Of a DNA stretch of 43,754 nt, positions 15,960-26,800 are shown one piece after another. Numbering within the stretch: the first letter of the stretch is position 1; each line of letters opens with the position of its first letter. The stretch covers positions 1-43,754 of the IMG/VR virus record IMGVR_UViG_3300037245_001420. One strand, 5' to 3'. This DNA comes from a virus. A program made the translations under genes and the position numbers. The notes beneath the pieces were generated by a model. It was not told the origin of the DNA. It ran no database searches and was given only the letters and a program-made list of their open reading frames with translations.

Positions 15960-15960
15960 C

Positions 15961-16308
15961 ATGAAGATACGAGGCAGCAAACACACGTTTGGTGATGGTG
16001 TAAAGTCTTTAAAGTTTAATGAGTTTAAAGAACATTGTGAGGGCTTAAGGATATTTGCACAATTACCAATTAAGGAGCGTAACGATAAAATAAAAGAAGC
16101 TTATGGCAACCTTACAGGAAATGTCAAACAGGTTTCAAAGCCTGAATCTGGATCTGATTTACACAGCGACAATGTCGAATCAAACACAGGAGATATTGGA
16201 GCAGAATCGGGAACAAATGTTGGAAGGGAAAACATCAGAGGGAAAGAAGATAACGCCAAAGTACAAAAACAAACGTTACGCAAACCGAAAAAAGAAACAA
16301 AATCCTAA
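15961..16308 (+). CDS. Small protein overprinted by the next gene
   Basis: 115 residues. The first 47 look ordered (KHTFGDGVKSLKFNEFKEHC). The rest is low-complexity and rich in serine, glycine, asparagine and lysine, as expected where reading is constrained by the other frame. The last 206 bases are shared with the gene at 16103. It begins two bases after the tail protein stop. Function unknown. Confidence 0.6.
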   Translation: MKIRGSKHTFGDGVKSLKFNEFKEHCEGLRIFAQLPIKERNDKIKEAYGNLTGNVKQVSKPESGSDLHSDNVESNTGDIGAESGTNVGRENIRGKEDNAKVQKQTLRKPKKETKS

Positions 16309-16543
16309 ACCGGGGATTGGAACTCCTGATCTTTTTAAGTCAGGAGGTTTCCACGCCGACATTAAGATAGTTAAAAAAGGTACTGACTATTTATTTAAAA
16401 CCGATTTAGGATACGCTAAAAAATATGTGGTTCCAAAATACGATGATATATTTGGGCTTGAACCAAAACGAAATAAGATATTTATAAATGAGGTTTTTCT
16501 CAAAGAATATACAGAAAAAATCAGGAAACACTTGCAAGTATGA
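16103..16543 (+). CDS. Tail completion-like protein
   Basis: 146 residues in a different frame from the preceding gene. N-terminal helices are followed by a basic stretch (PKYKNKRYANRKKKQNPKPG) and a folded C-terminus (IGTPDLFKSGGFHADI, then FGLEPKRNKIFINEVFLKEYTEKI). The arrangement resembles HK97 gp10-type tail-completion proteins. It sits in the right place upstream of the chaperone and tape measure genes. Confidence 0.6.
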   Translation: MATLQEMSNRFQSLNLDLIYTATMSNQTQEILEQNREQMLEGKTSEGKKITPKYKNKRYANRKKKQNPKPGIGTPDLFKSGGFHADIKIVKKGTDYLFKTDLGYAKKYVVPKYDDIFGLEPKRNKIFINEVFLKEYTEKIRKHLQV

Positions 16544-17129
16544 AGAATATGATCACTATGGATCACTAGACTTTATTACTGTGTTTTGTTTCTTTATGGT
16601 AGCATCTACAGGAGACTATCGTTATATACTTAAATTGGATGACTACGAAAAGTTACCAGAAGATGCAGACTTGGCTAAATTGGAAAAGGTTTGGACAAAT
16701 ATCAATACAGAATTTGAAGCAACAGACGGAACTAATGAAACGATAATATATTTCACAAGAAGCAAGAGCGTTCATAATATGGAATTAGAATATCTAATGT
16801 TATGGAACTTACATACTTTACTATGTGTAGCTCCCAATCATGAGATAACAAAAGAATCATTTGAATATGCAGGAATCAAACCAGACGCAAAGAAGATTCA
16901 TAAAAGGTTAAAAGCATTATCAAATAGGATTGAATTAAAAAGAAGTGATTTAAAAGAGGTTTCCGAGCCAACTGAAAAATTAGATGTTTGGGAAATAATA
17001 GCAATGATTGAAGATTTTAAAGGTCGCAATATAGATGTTCATACAAAAACAATGAGACAATATGTTGCAATGAAAAAGACAATTAAGAATGGCAGAAAAA
17101 GACAAGATAACGCAGAAGGACGTAATTGA
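16488..17129 (+). CDS. Probable tail assembly chaperone
   Basis: 213 residues from the ATG at 16488. An in-frame ATG at 16596 would give 177 residues and avoid the 56-base overlap with the previous gene; the recognisable part begins there. Helical and acidic, directly upstream of and overlapping the tape measure gene by 41 bases, the usual place of the chaperone that coats the tape measure. No second chaperone frame with a plausible slippery site was found. Confidence 0.6.
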   Translation: MRFFSKNIQKKSGNTCKYEEYDHYGSLDFITVFCFFMVASTGDYRYILKLDDYEKLPEDADLAKLEKVWTNINTEFEATDGTNETIIYFTRSKSVHNMELEYLMLWNLHTLLCVAPNHEITKESFEYAGIKPDAKKIHKRLKALSNRIELKRSDLKEVSEPTEKLDVWEIIAMIEDFKGRNIDVHTKTMRQYVAMKKTIKNGRKRQDNAEGRN

Positions 17130-19836
17130 TAAGTCCGTAGCGGATGAAGTCAATCGGTTAAATGAAAGTTTAAAGGATTCTATTAAGTTAATGGGTGACT
17201 TTGCAAAACTTTCTACTGATGCATTCAAAAGTTCTGACCTTAAGAATATACAAGATATAACAAAAAGTGTTGATGCTAACAATAAGGTACGTGAGCAAAA
17301 TATAGAGGTAAATAAGAAAGCCATAACAACTGCTGAAAAATTACGGCAAAAAACAAAAGAGGTTAGTATTGAAACCGAACGGGGGAAGATAGCTTTACAA
17401 AAAAAGCGTAAAGAGATTAGAGAAACTATTAAAGCAGAAAAAGCACAAGCAGGAAGTATTAACGATTTAAATCGTAAGAATAAAATATTACGTGAGCGAA
17501 TTAAAAACGTATCCAATGAAACGGTATCGGGCAGGAAAAGAATAATTGCATATAATAGAGCAATAGATCGCAATGAAAAGAAAATAGATGCTGCTAGCGA
17601 TGCAATGACCCGACAAAAACGAGGTATAGGAAAATATTCAAGCGCATTAAAAGGGCTTGGTAGTACATTGGGTTTGGTTACAGGTGGTTTAGCACTGGCA
17701 GGGGCTGCAATCCGTAAAGGTATTCAAATAACAAAACAGGCAATCGAAGTAAATAGATTATTCGAAAAATCATTTACAAATGTTTTGACTCTATTAGATG
17801 AAGCAGAGAAAAAAGAATTTAGAGTTAAGTTAGCAGAAGGAGCTGTTGATATAATTGCTAATTATGGACTATCAATAGAAGATACAAATAAAGCTTTATT
17901 TGATGCTATTTCTGCAGGAGTAGACGCAGGAGAATCAATTGAATTTTTAAACAAAGCTGCTAAATTAGCAATTGCAGGTAATGCAGAATTATCAACTGTA
18001 GTTGATGGAGCTACAAATATAATGAATGCCTATGGCGATCAAATCAAAAACGTTGATGATGTATTTAGTGTCTTTTTTGCTGGACAGGTAGAGGGTAAAA
18101 CTGATGTAGCAGCATTGGCGAGTAATATAGGTAAATTAGCACCAATTGCATCTAGTGTAGATTTTAAAATGAATGAACTTTTTGCTACTACAGCATTGTT
18201 AACAAAACAAATTGGATCTACAGAGGAAGCTACTACAGTATTACGACAGGTAATGGCATCTGTAATTAAACCGACAGCAGAGTCAGTAGAAGTTTTTAAA
18301 AAGTTAGGAATATCAACAGGTGCAGCAGCAATAAAAGAAGAAGGATTTTTAAATATATTTAAACAAGTAACTGATGCAGCAAAAGATAATGAAGATGTAT
18401 TAGCCGAATTAATACCTAATATAAGAGCATTAACAGGAGCTTCCGCATTAGGAACAGAACAGTTTGATGAGTTAGAACAGATAATAGCAGAATTAAATGA
18501 TACTGAATTATCTAGTATAAAAGTTCAGAATGCGTTTAATGAGCAGATGAATACAAGTGCAAAACAAGCTGAATTATTAGAGGGTAGATGGAAGCGTTTA
18601 TTGATAACAATAGGCGGAGGCGATAGTATATTTAAAAAAATAGGAACAGGAATAAGATCACAATTATCACAAGAAATAGATAACTTAACTGAAAAAATAG
18701 AAATATTTAGAGCTCAATGGAGTAGATTAACAGGGGAATTATCAAAACAAGAATACAGAGAATCATTAGTAGAAATACATAATAGATTTAACGATATAGG
18801 AACATCTTCAGATGAAGCGAAAGAACAAGTAATATCAGACAATGAAGCAGTAACAAACTCTTTTAAAAATGAATCAAATAAACGTGTAAATATTGAATTA
18901 GGGGAGAAAGAAGAAATTGTAAAAATAAAAGAAAAAGCTAATGAAGATGTATTAGCATTAATTGAGGAGCAAGACGAAAAAGAATTAGAGCTATTAGATG
19001 AAAAACTGACTAATGAAATTGATCTTTTACTTGGTAATGAAGAAGAAAAGTTCATGACTATCGAAGAGCTTAGACAACAAGATATAGCAAATCAAATAGC
19101 AGCAGATATAGAAAAAGGAGAAAGCAATAGAAGGTATATTGATTTTGCTATTGCTGCAGCAAGTCAATTATCAAATAGTATATTTGGTTTTTTAAACGCT
19201 CAATTAAACGCTCAATTAAACGCTGATATAGAAAAGGCTAAATCAAGGGGTGCATCTGAAAAGGAGATTGCAAAAATAGAAAAAGACGCTGCAAAGAAGA
19301 GACAAAGTTTAGCATTGACGCAGGCTATTATTAATACAGCATTAGCGGTTACTAGTGGGTTGTTAACGCAACCGTTTTTTCCTGCAGGAATAATTATGGG
19401 TGTATTAGCAGCAGCCCTAGGAGCTATAGAAATAGCAGCTATTTCAAGTGAATCATTTGCAAAAGGCGTTAAAGACACAGGATCAAAAGGAATGGTTGCA
19501 GAAGTTGGGGAGCGTGGAACAGAACGTATAAATTACGCTGATGGAACAAGCGTGTTGACTCCAAACGGTTCCACTTATACTTATTTACCACCACACTCAG
19601 AAGTAGTGCCAAATCATAGATTACAGCAAGATTTAGCAGATATGCAAATGATAGGCAATAAAAGAGGTTCAAGACAGGAAGATGATCAAAGGCAAAGAGC
19701 GGATCAAAGAGAGCTTATGAAAGCTATTAGGAATAGAGATGAAACAACTATAAATATTACTGAAGGCGGTTTTTATGTAACTGCTAAACGAGGCGAAAAC
19801 AGAATCAAATATATTACACGTAAGTATAGAAGTTAA
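17089..19836 (+). CDS. Tape measure protein
   Basis: 915 residues. An N-terminal coiled coil (about 1-170) is followed by a glycine- and alanine-rich hydrophobic segment near residue 190-205 (LGLVTGGLALAGAAI) and the conserved tape measure core (AELSTVVDGATNIMNAYG, then MNELFATTALLTKQIGSTEE). A second hydrophobic region lies near 730-790. The length predicts a long, non-contractile tail. A 12-base tandem repeat (19194-19224) encodes repeated NAQL. The stop overlaps the next ATG (TTAATGG). Confidence 0.9.
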   Translation: MAEKDKITQKDVIDKSVADEVNRLNESLKDSIKLMGDFAKLSTDAFKSSDLKNIQDITKSVDANNKVREQNIEVNKKAITTAEKLRQKTKEVSIETERGKIALQKKRKEIRETIKAEKAQAGSINDLNRKNKILRERIKNVSNETVSGRKRIIAYNRAIDRNEKKIDAASDAMTRQKRGIGKYSSALKGLGSTLGLVTGGLALAGAAIRKGIQITKQAIEVNRLFEKSFTNVLTLLDEAEKKEFRVKLAEGAVDIIANYGLSIEDTNKALFDAISAGVDAGESIEFLNKAAKLAIAGNAELSTVVDGATNIMNAYGDQIKNVDDVFSVFFAGQVEGKTDVAALASNIGKLAPIASSVDFKMNELFATTALLTKQIGSTEEATTVLRQVMASVIKPTAESVEVFKKLGISTGAAAIKEEGFLNIFKQVTDAAKDNEDVLAELIPNIRALTGASALGTEQFDELEQIIAELNDTELSSIKVQNAFNEQMNTSAKQAELLEGRWKRLLITIGGGDSIFKKIGTGIRSQLSQEIDNLTEKIEIFRAQWSRLTGELSKQEYRESLVEIHNRFNDIGTSSDEAKEQVISDNEAVTNSFKNESNKRVNIELGEKEEIVKIKEKANEDVLALIEEQDEKELELLDEKLTNEIDLLLGNEEEKFMTIEELRQQDIANQIAADIEKGESNRRYIDFAIAAASQLSNSIFGFLNAQLNAQLNADIEKAKSRGASEKEIAKIEKDAAKKRQSLALTQAIINTALAVTSGLLTQPFFPAGIIMGVLAAALGAIEIAAISSESFAKGVKDTGSKGMVAEVGERGTERINYADGTSVLTPNGSTYTYLPPHSEVVPNHRLQQDLADMQMIGNKRGSRQEDDQRQRADQRELMKAIRNRDETTINITEGGFYVTAKRGENRIKYITRKYRS

Positions 19837-21545
19837 TGGCAGCACAGAGATATATATTAAATCATGAATCATTAGGCGAACCGCTTATATTAGAGTTTGC
19901 TCCTGATGGTTGGGATGACTTAAAATATACTATTTCACGTAGTGGTAGTTTTCATGGTTTATTTAGGACTTATTCGGGTCCGCTGCGATTTGTTAAAGAT
20001 GGTAAGATATTTATAGATGGTATTGTTACTACATATGGAACTGAAGCTGAGATAAGTATAGTAATACAAGAATTAAATCAAAGCACAAAAATTTGGGAAA
20101 CAAAGGTTAGTGGTATATTAAATTTTGATCCAGAGACTTATAGTAAATCAGAAATCCATACAGAATTAAACTTTGAAGATAGTGTAGTACATAAGAAATT
20201 TCGAAATAGAGAAAATTTAGAAATAGCGTATAATAGAAAAGAATCAATTAACGGTACTATATTACCGGGATTCGCAAGTGAATCAGAAACAGTTGTACTT
20301 CGTGGTCAAGAGGGTCGTGATGAAGGTGATGCAACAGGAATCTATCCTTTTGAGGCTTTTAATAGAATATTTCAGGTTATTTGTGATTTAGATTACAATC
20401 CTGTTATTAGCTCTGTTTTAGGGCGTCCTTTATACGGATATGCTTCTGATGGTTTAGCAGCTAATGTAATGTTATCTAAAGGGCTTTTAATGCGTGGCGC
20501 AACATTAGCAGGTGATGAAGTTAGGGAGGGTGAAACAAATCTAAACTTCAAGGCTCGTGAATTGTTTGAGAATTTCGATAAACTTTTTAATCTTGGTTTA
20601 GATATTCAATTTGACAGCGTAAATGATAGATACAATTTTGTCATTGAAGAAAAGGGATTCTTTTATCAAACAACTGAGCTTTTCACACTTGACAATATAA
20701 GTGATCTTACTTATGAGTATGAATCAGAGTTAATGATTCAGAAAATAAAATCAGGTTATAGAAAATTTGCAGAAACAAATGATTTTGGATTATCCGAATA
20801 TAATAACAGCATTGAATTTTCAGCGCCGATTTCAATAAGTGATACTGAATTAAATATTGAATCAACATATAGAGCAGATGGAACAGCTTTTCAAATAGCA
20901 ATTGAAAACAGATTTACTGTAAGTGATGAAGAAAATAAAACCGATATAGATGAAGATATATTTTTCATTCATGTATTTGATGATTCAGGAACATTGAAAA
21001 GCGTAAAGAATGAGGGATTTGATTTAATTGGTGGTCTTTATGGGCCTAGGCCAATACAGGCAAATATATTTATATCTCCTGCTCGAAATATGACACGTTG
21101 GGGTGAATTTATACGTGCATCATTAAGTTTTTTTACAGAAGATGGAGTGATACGATTTAATAAAGCAGAAAATCTTAGTGATTTAAGAAGCCAAACAACC
21201 ATAGAAACAGAGACTTTATTTGAAAATAGAGATTTGGATATATCATCTTTAAGGACTCCTAGATTTTCGGGACGCAAAGCTAATTTTAACAACCCATTAA
21301 CACGAGCACAAATAGATATAATAGATGGGAATCCTTATGGGATAGTTAAGTTTTGGGATTACTTTGATAAAGTATGGAATTATGGATGGATAAAAGAAGC
21401 ATCAACAGACAGAGTAGATAGAGATACTACATGGGAACTTTGGGAAGTTGCGAATTTAGAAGAAATAGCTAATAACTTAATCTATATGGATGAAGATGAT
21501 ATATTATTAATGGACGGCTCAACAGCTATTAAAACATTGGCATAA
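19836..21545 (+). CDS. Distal tail or baseplate protein
   Basis: 569 residues, coupled to the tape measure stop. Beta-rich throughout, with no cysteines that form motifs. In siphoviruses the gene after the tape measure encodes the distal tail or tail-associated hub protein, and this fits by size. The family is not identified more closely. Confidence 0.65.
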   Translation: MAAQRYILNHESLGEPLILEFAPDGWDDLKYTISRSGSFHGLFRTYSGPLRFVKDGKIFIDGIVTTYGTEAEISIVIQELNQSTKIWETKVSGILNFDPETYSKSEIHTELNFEDSVVHKKFRNRENLEIAYNRKESINGTILPGFASESETVVLRGQEGRDEGDATGIYPFEAFNRIFQVICDLDYNPVISSVLGRPLYGYASDGLAANVMLSKGLLMRGATLAGDEVREGETNLNFKARELFENFDKLFNLGLDIQFDSVNDRYNFVIEEKGFFYQTTELFTLDNISDLTYEYESELMIQKIKSGYRKFAETNDFGLSEYNNSIEFSAPISISDTELNIESTYRADGTAFQIAIENRFTVSDEENKTDIDEDIFFIHVFDDSGTLKSVKNEGFDLIGGLYGPRPIQANIFISPARNMTRWGEFIRASLSFFTEDGVIRFNKAENLSDLRSQTTIETETLFENRDLDISSLRTPRFSGRKANFNNPLTRAQIDIIDGNPYGIVKFWDYFDKVWNYGWIKEASTDRVDRDTTWELWEVANLEEIANNLIYMDEDDILLMDGSTAIKTLA

Positions 21546-22027
21546 TGGCAGGTAAGAATATAAAACAATTAACCAACGTAACAACTCCGGTATTAGAGGC
21601 TATTTTATACATGGTTCAAAATGATACAGACTTTAATATCACGTTACAACAAATTAAAGATTCATTTGGGATTGGAGATGTAGAACAATGGCAAACGCAA
21701 AGCATAGCAAACGGAACAACAGTATTTATAAATCTGGGAAGCGGAACAACATACGGAGCAATTGAAATAAAATATTTAATAAAAAGATCAGGACGTGGAT
21801 ATAGAACAGGTATAATTACTTTGTTAGTTGATGATAGCCATGCTAATGGATTAATTGTAACAGACAATTATCTAAGTCGTGATGATGGTGATGATTTAGG
21901 TTTGAATATGGATGAAGGATTTGATTCATCCGGAACAATACAATTAAAAGCAATAGCAGATTCGAGCGATGCAAATCCAGTTGTATTTAATTATAAAATA
22001 GTAAGTAAACGACCAATAACAGTATGA
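21545..22027 (+). CDS. Small tail-region protein
   Basis: 160 residues starting inside the previous stop codon context (CATAATGG). The N-terminus (MAGKNIKQLTN) resembles fibre attachment segments. The rest is beta-rich with several DD/GD turns. Probably a baseplate or fibre accessory component, by position. Confidence 0.5.
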   Translation: MAGKNIKQLTNVTTPVLEAILYMVQNDTDFNITLQQIKDSFGIGDVEQWQTQSIANGTTVFINLGSGTTYGAIEIKYLIKRSGRGYRTGIITLLVDDSHANGLIVTDNYLSRDDGDDLGLNMDEGFDSSGTIQLKAIADSSDANPVVFNYKIVSKRPITV

Positions 22028-22314
22028 TAAAAAAATTCACATTAGGAGCAGTTGAATGGACTGTAAAAGTCGATAATGATAAATTAGATGATAGAGAATG
22101 TTATGGATTAACCATATTTGATGAATCTAAAATTTTTATACAAGATGAAACATTAAAAATCAAGCGTTCTGATGGTGGTATAGAGTTAACTTTGTATCAT
22201 GAGGTTGTACACGCAATATTAGATACATTAGGAGAAAAAGATTTATCACATGATGAAAAATTTGTAAAAAAGTTTAGTATGTTATTACATCAATTTGAAA
22301 AGACAAAAGAATAA
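22024..22314 (+). CDS. Small zinc metallopeptidase-like protein
   Basis: 96 residues with an HExxH motif (H59-E60-V-V-H63 in TLYHEVVHAILDTLG) and acidic candidates for the third ligand at E71 or E78. The fold pattern, strands followed by the active-site helix and a final helix, resembles minimal SprT- or ImmA-like metalloproteases. It is coupled on both sides (ATGA upstream, TAATGG downstream) within tail genes. A role in processing virion or host surface proteins is inference. Confidence 0.7.
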   Translation: MIKKFTLGAVEWTVKVDNDKLDDRECYGLTIFDESKIFIQDETLKIKRSDGGIELTLYHEVVHAILDTLGEKDLSHDEKFVKKFSMLLHQFEKTKE

Positions 22315-23222
22315 TGGCATTTATACAGATACCTTTAAGTAATACCCTAAGAATGGTTAGAACCGATAACCAAGGCTCTAACTTACAGAATTTTGACAAT
22401 AGACTTTTACAGCAAGAGGACTATGTTGATTATAACGACCGTGTTTATTTTCAAAAGATAAGCGGTTCAGATACGATATTGATTCAATTTGCTACAGATG
22501 TAGCTTTAGGAGATATTACAGCAGGTATTTATGACTTAGAAGATGTATTAATATCAAATGAAACAAGTAATATATCATTAATCTTAACATCGACATCATT
22601 TAGTGTTTATAATTTAAGTATCACAATTGCAGCAGAAGGGTTTTATTATTTAAAAATAAACTTCGACTCTCCAGACACATATCAATCAGAATATTTTCAA
22701 ATTGATGGATTTGAAACTGATAAAATGGTAAAAATGGAGTATAGCGAAAGCGAAAACGATGGTATAATATATGATAATAGCGAAACGTTTATAGTAAGAC
22801 TAGAAAGTAGATTAGCAGAATATAAACCGGGACAAGAAAAAGTAGTTTATACAAATTTCAATGAAGCTTTATCAAATCTCAATTCTTTTCCTATACGAAC
22901 ATTCACTTTAGAGTATGGACCACTGCCAAGATACATGGTAGAAAAATTGAATTTAGCATTATCACATCAAATATTTAAGGCAAATGATGTTGAATATCAA
23001 TCACAGGAAGGACCGGAAGCGGATTTATTAAAAGACAGTGTAGTAATTACAAATATGTATCATGGTACTGTGAATTTACAACAAGTAGATTATGAGGATT
23101 ACACAGCAGCAGCAGATGATGTTGCACCTACAACGAATCATATATTAGTAAAGGATGAAGATATAGGTAAATTAATAATTAAAAATTTAGGAACAGAGTA
23201 TTTCACAAGATATAAAGATTAA
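22314..23222 (+). CDS. Tail protein, beta-rich
   Basis: 302 residues starting MAFIQIPLSN. Repeated beta strands, no membrane segment. It lies between the metallopeptidase-like gene and fibre genes, so a baseplate or receptor-binding support role is likely. No family recognised. Confidence 0.6.
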   Translation: MAFIQIPLSNTLRMVRTDNQGSNLQNFDNRLLQQEDYVDYNDRVYFQKISGSDTILIQFATDVALGDITAGIYDLEDVLISNETSNISLILTSTSFSVYNLSITIAAEGFYYLKINFDSPDTYQSEYFQIDGFETDKMVKMEYSESENDGIIYDNSETFIVRLESRLAEYKPGQEKVVYTNFNEALSNLNSFPIRTFTLEYGPLPRYMVEKLNLALSHQIFKANDVEYQSQEGPEADLLKDSVVITNMYHGTVNLQQVDYEDYTAAADDVAPTTNHILVKDEDIGKLIIKNLGTEYFTRYKD

Positions 23223-23226
23223 AATT

Positions 23227-23850
23227 ATGGCAGTAGACGATTTAAGGATATACCAATTAGACGATGAGCAATCAAGTTATGCAAGCATTTTCTTAGTAGT
23301 TGATCATAGCACATTTTCAAATAGCAAAAAAATGCTACTGAGTGTTATTTATCCAAAAACAAATACACTCGATCCAGCAGGTAATTTTAATCCTGTAACA
23401 ACATTGCTAAGAACAGATAATGGTAGTGGTGATGAAACAAAAGTTACTGTATCTGATTTGATAAATGATTCAGATGTTATTACGCTAATTAGGGCTTTAT
23501 TTACTGAAACATCATGGTTAAATGGCACTAGGACTTATACAGAAATAGATGCTAATTCGTTTATATGCAAGGTTAAACAAGTTGGGAAAATGGTAACAGT
23601 TACAGGAACGTTAAAAATAAACACGGGAGAACAGCCTCCATTAAATGAAGTATTAATAACGTTACCTGCATCAATAAAAACAAGTTCACAAAATCAATAT
23701 TTCAGTTCTTCTGATGATGTAAATGATGAAGTAATAGAGATGTATTTAGCAGCAAATACAAGAACCATTAAAGCACATTCAGACGATGCGAGTACAAATA
23801 CAGTTCAGGTTTATAGCTTTACATATCCTGCAGATAATTATTTAGATTAA
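23227..23850 (+). CDS. Tail fibre component
   Basis: 207 residues. The N-terminus (MAVDDLRIYQLDDEQS) is like fibre adaptors. The C-terminal part is beta-rich with no transmembrane helix. It directly precedes the large fibre gene. Probably part of the adsorption apparatus. Confidence 0.55.
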   Translation: MAVDDLRIYQLDDEQSSYASIFLVVDHSTFSNSKKMLLSVIYPKTNTLDPAGNFNPVTTLLRTDNGSGDETKVTVSDLINDSDVITLIRALFTETSWLNGTRTYTEIDANSFICKVKQVGKMVTVTGTLKINTGEQPPLNEVLITLPASIKTSSQNQYFSSSDDVNDEVIEMYLAANTRTIKAHSDDASTNTVQVYSFTYPADNYLD

Positions 23851-23861
23851 AATTATAGATT

Positions 23862-26800
23862 ATGAAAAAAACAATATTATTAATAGCATTTTTATTTGTG
23901 AGTATATTAGGATATTCACAAAACAATGTAAGAGACATAAAAATTAGAAATTCTTTAACACTGCAAGACAGTAATGTAACAAACATAACTACAGGTGATA
24001 CACTTGCGACAAAAGAATGGACTATAGAAAACGCAGCTATCTTAACAGGTAATCCAACCGAAATATTTTTTAATTCGGGTGGTATCTTAGGTTCAAGTCC
24101 ATTATTCACTTACGATCCTTCAGATAGTACTTTAACCGTAGATTCATTACAACTAGCAAATGGTGAAAAAATATCATGGAACTCAGACGATAATACAATA
24201 AATATTCCGACAGGTTTCGGATCAGTTATTCAGGCAGGTCAAGAAATACAAATAAAAGTATATAATAGTACCGGGTCTTTAATTCCCAACGGCTCTGCTG
24301 TTTATCCAAGTGGAATATTCAATGATTTTGGTAGTATAAGTTTAGCACAAAGTAATTCACATGAAAATATTGGTGTTGATTATGGCTTAACGACTATTAG
24401 TATTGATGACAACAACTTTGGATTTGTAGTATGGTTCGGTAAAGCTAGAGACTTAAATACATCAATGTATAATCTTGGTGATACAATTTGGATTTCTGCA
24501 AGCAATGCAGGTGAGTTAACTAATGTTATGCCTTCGTTCCCTAACTACGCAATTCAGATAGGTATAGTAATGAAAGTAGGCGTATCAGATGGAATTATAT
24601 TCGTAACAAGTAGAAGTACGATAGATGATACGTTTATTAACTTTTATAATGGCGTAATACGAGAAAATTTTGATTTTAGAGTAACAGCAACAGGAGGTGT
24701 TATAACTGGAACATTAAGCCCAACAAACGGACATCCTGATTTAACTTTAATATTTAGTGATGGATTTACTACGTTTGATACAAGCCCTTCAGCTACAATA
24801 ACATTGACAGCTGGTACGAATAAGATTCCACAAATGAATTATGTCTATATTCCAAAATCGACAAAAGTATTAACTGTAAGTACATCAAGTTTTCCTACAA
24901 CTGAACATAAAGCAATAGCAAAATTATTACTTAAATCATCTGATTTTGTAGAAAAATATAAAGCAACTATAAATCAAAATATTAATGATCCACTTGCAAA
25001 TACAACAACATTTCAAGGTCAATTATCGGTTATAACCAAAAGAATAAGACGTGATCATGCAAAACATATCTCAGGAACAGAGGGAGTTTCTACTATAGAA
25101 ACCGGTCCAACTCCTGACGATGTTTGGGTATCTGTTACAGAAGGCAGGGTAGCACAATTGAATGATCATACATTTCCTGCATTTGATTCACAAACAGGTG
25201 ATAGTTTATATATTTCTAATCATTTTACTAATCCTGACACTTTAATTGGGAATCTAAATGAGTTATTAAATGATGCTTTAGGAAACTCTATAAATAATAC
25301 TAGTTTAAGTGTAGTTTCGTGGGGTGTTATTAATAAAACAGGCGAGCCATCATTAGTTAAAATAAATTTACCTGTAGGAACTTATGCTTTTGCATCACCT
25401 GATAACGCAGTGTCAGATGCTCTGAATTACTCAGTCTATAGTTTTCCTACTGAATATACAGGTGTAGGATTCTTAATTGCAAGATTTACATATACATATA
25501 AGAATGATGTTTGGGTGTTAATTGATACTGAAGATTTAACAGGATTTACTCCAAATACAGCAGCCGGAGGGGGAGCAGGTGGTGCAGGTGTTACTACATT
25601 TTTAGGATTAACAGATACCGAAAGCTCATATACAGCTTATGAATTTCAGGTTGCAAATGCAGGGGCAACAGCTTTAGAAAGTCCAAGTAATTTAGTGTAT
25701 GATGGCACACATTTAGGAATTGGGACATCTTCGCCTAACTTATTTGTTCCACTTACAATATCGTCAAGCGTACCCGGAATACAGTTTATTGATATAGATG
25801 GGGCAGATTGGCTATATAATGCAGATGCAGGAAGTTTCACAATAAAAGAGGGGGTTGCAGGAAGTGCTCCAATTACACACTTTACAATTGAATCAGGAGG
25901 AGATATATTGTTAGGAGTCGTTGCTAAAACACATGAAAACGTCACAGAACAATTCATAATAAACCCTCAGGGAGATTTGACTGGAACATTAGCAGCTCCA
26001 AATTTAGCTTTTACTAATAGCGATTTAACGACAGATGTAGGTTTGTTTTTAATTTCTGATAATAATTTAGCAATTACTGTTAATTCAATTGAAGCAATGC
26101 GCCTAACAGAAGATGATGTTACAGTTGATAGCTCATTATATGTTGGTGGTAATGTTGGAATTGGAACAATAACTCCATTAAGAAAACTTGAAGTTTTTGA
26201 TGCAACGAACTCGGTGATAGGTTTATTTAAAGGAAATAATGCAACTGCAAATTACATTGATATAAATAATTTGAATGCAGCAGGTGATGTTGGAATTAGA
26301 TTTCAAAGCGAAACGTCTGTGAAATGGGCTGTTGGGAATCACAAAAATAATTCGGATGCATTTACGATAGGATCGGGTGCATTTGGTTCATCTGATAAAT
26401 TTATAATAAATAGAACGTCTGGAAATATCAGTATTAATAACACTAATGATATTTACAAGTTTGATGTAAACGGTACAGGAAGATTCACAGGAATAGTTAA
26501 TTTTGATGTATTCCCTATTACTCCAAGTTCAGCACCTACAACAGATTATCAAGTTGCAAATAAAAAGTATGTTGATGATAATATTAGTGGGTCTGGAACA
26601 TTTTATTACGCTGTAAATCCAAGCTCTTTTATAGCTTCTGCTCCAAATTCAGACCCGGTAGCTCTTACAACAGGACAGATAAGTGCATCATCGTCGACTA
26701 TAAATATATATGCACCAATTAACTTACCACATGGAGCTACTGTTACGTCTGTTATTGTAAGGGGTGACGTAAGTACAAGAACATGGGCTCTAACTAGGTT

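Noticed and set aside
16488-17129. Programmed frameshift in the tail chaperone
   Set aside because: No heptamer with six A before G is present, and the downstream frame is already used by the tape measure start.
16980-17573. 197-residue reverse-strand frame
   Set aside because: It lies opposite the chaperone and tape measure genes, and its leucine- and serine-rich sequence is typical of the complement of a coding strand.
18714-19055. Serine-rich reverse-strand frame
   Set aside because: It is the complement of the lysine- and glutamate-rich tape measure coiled coil.
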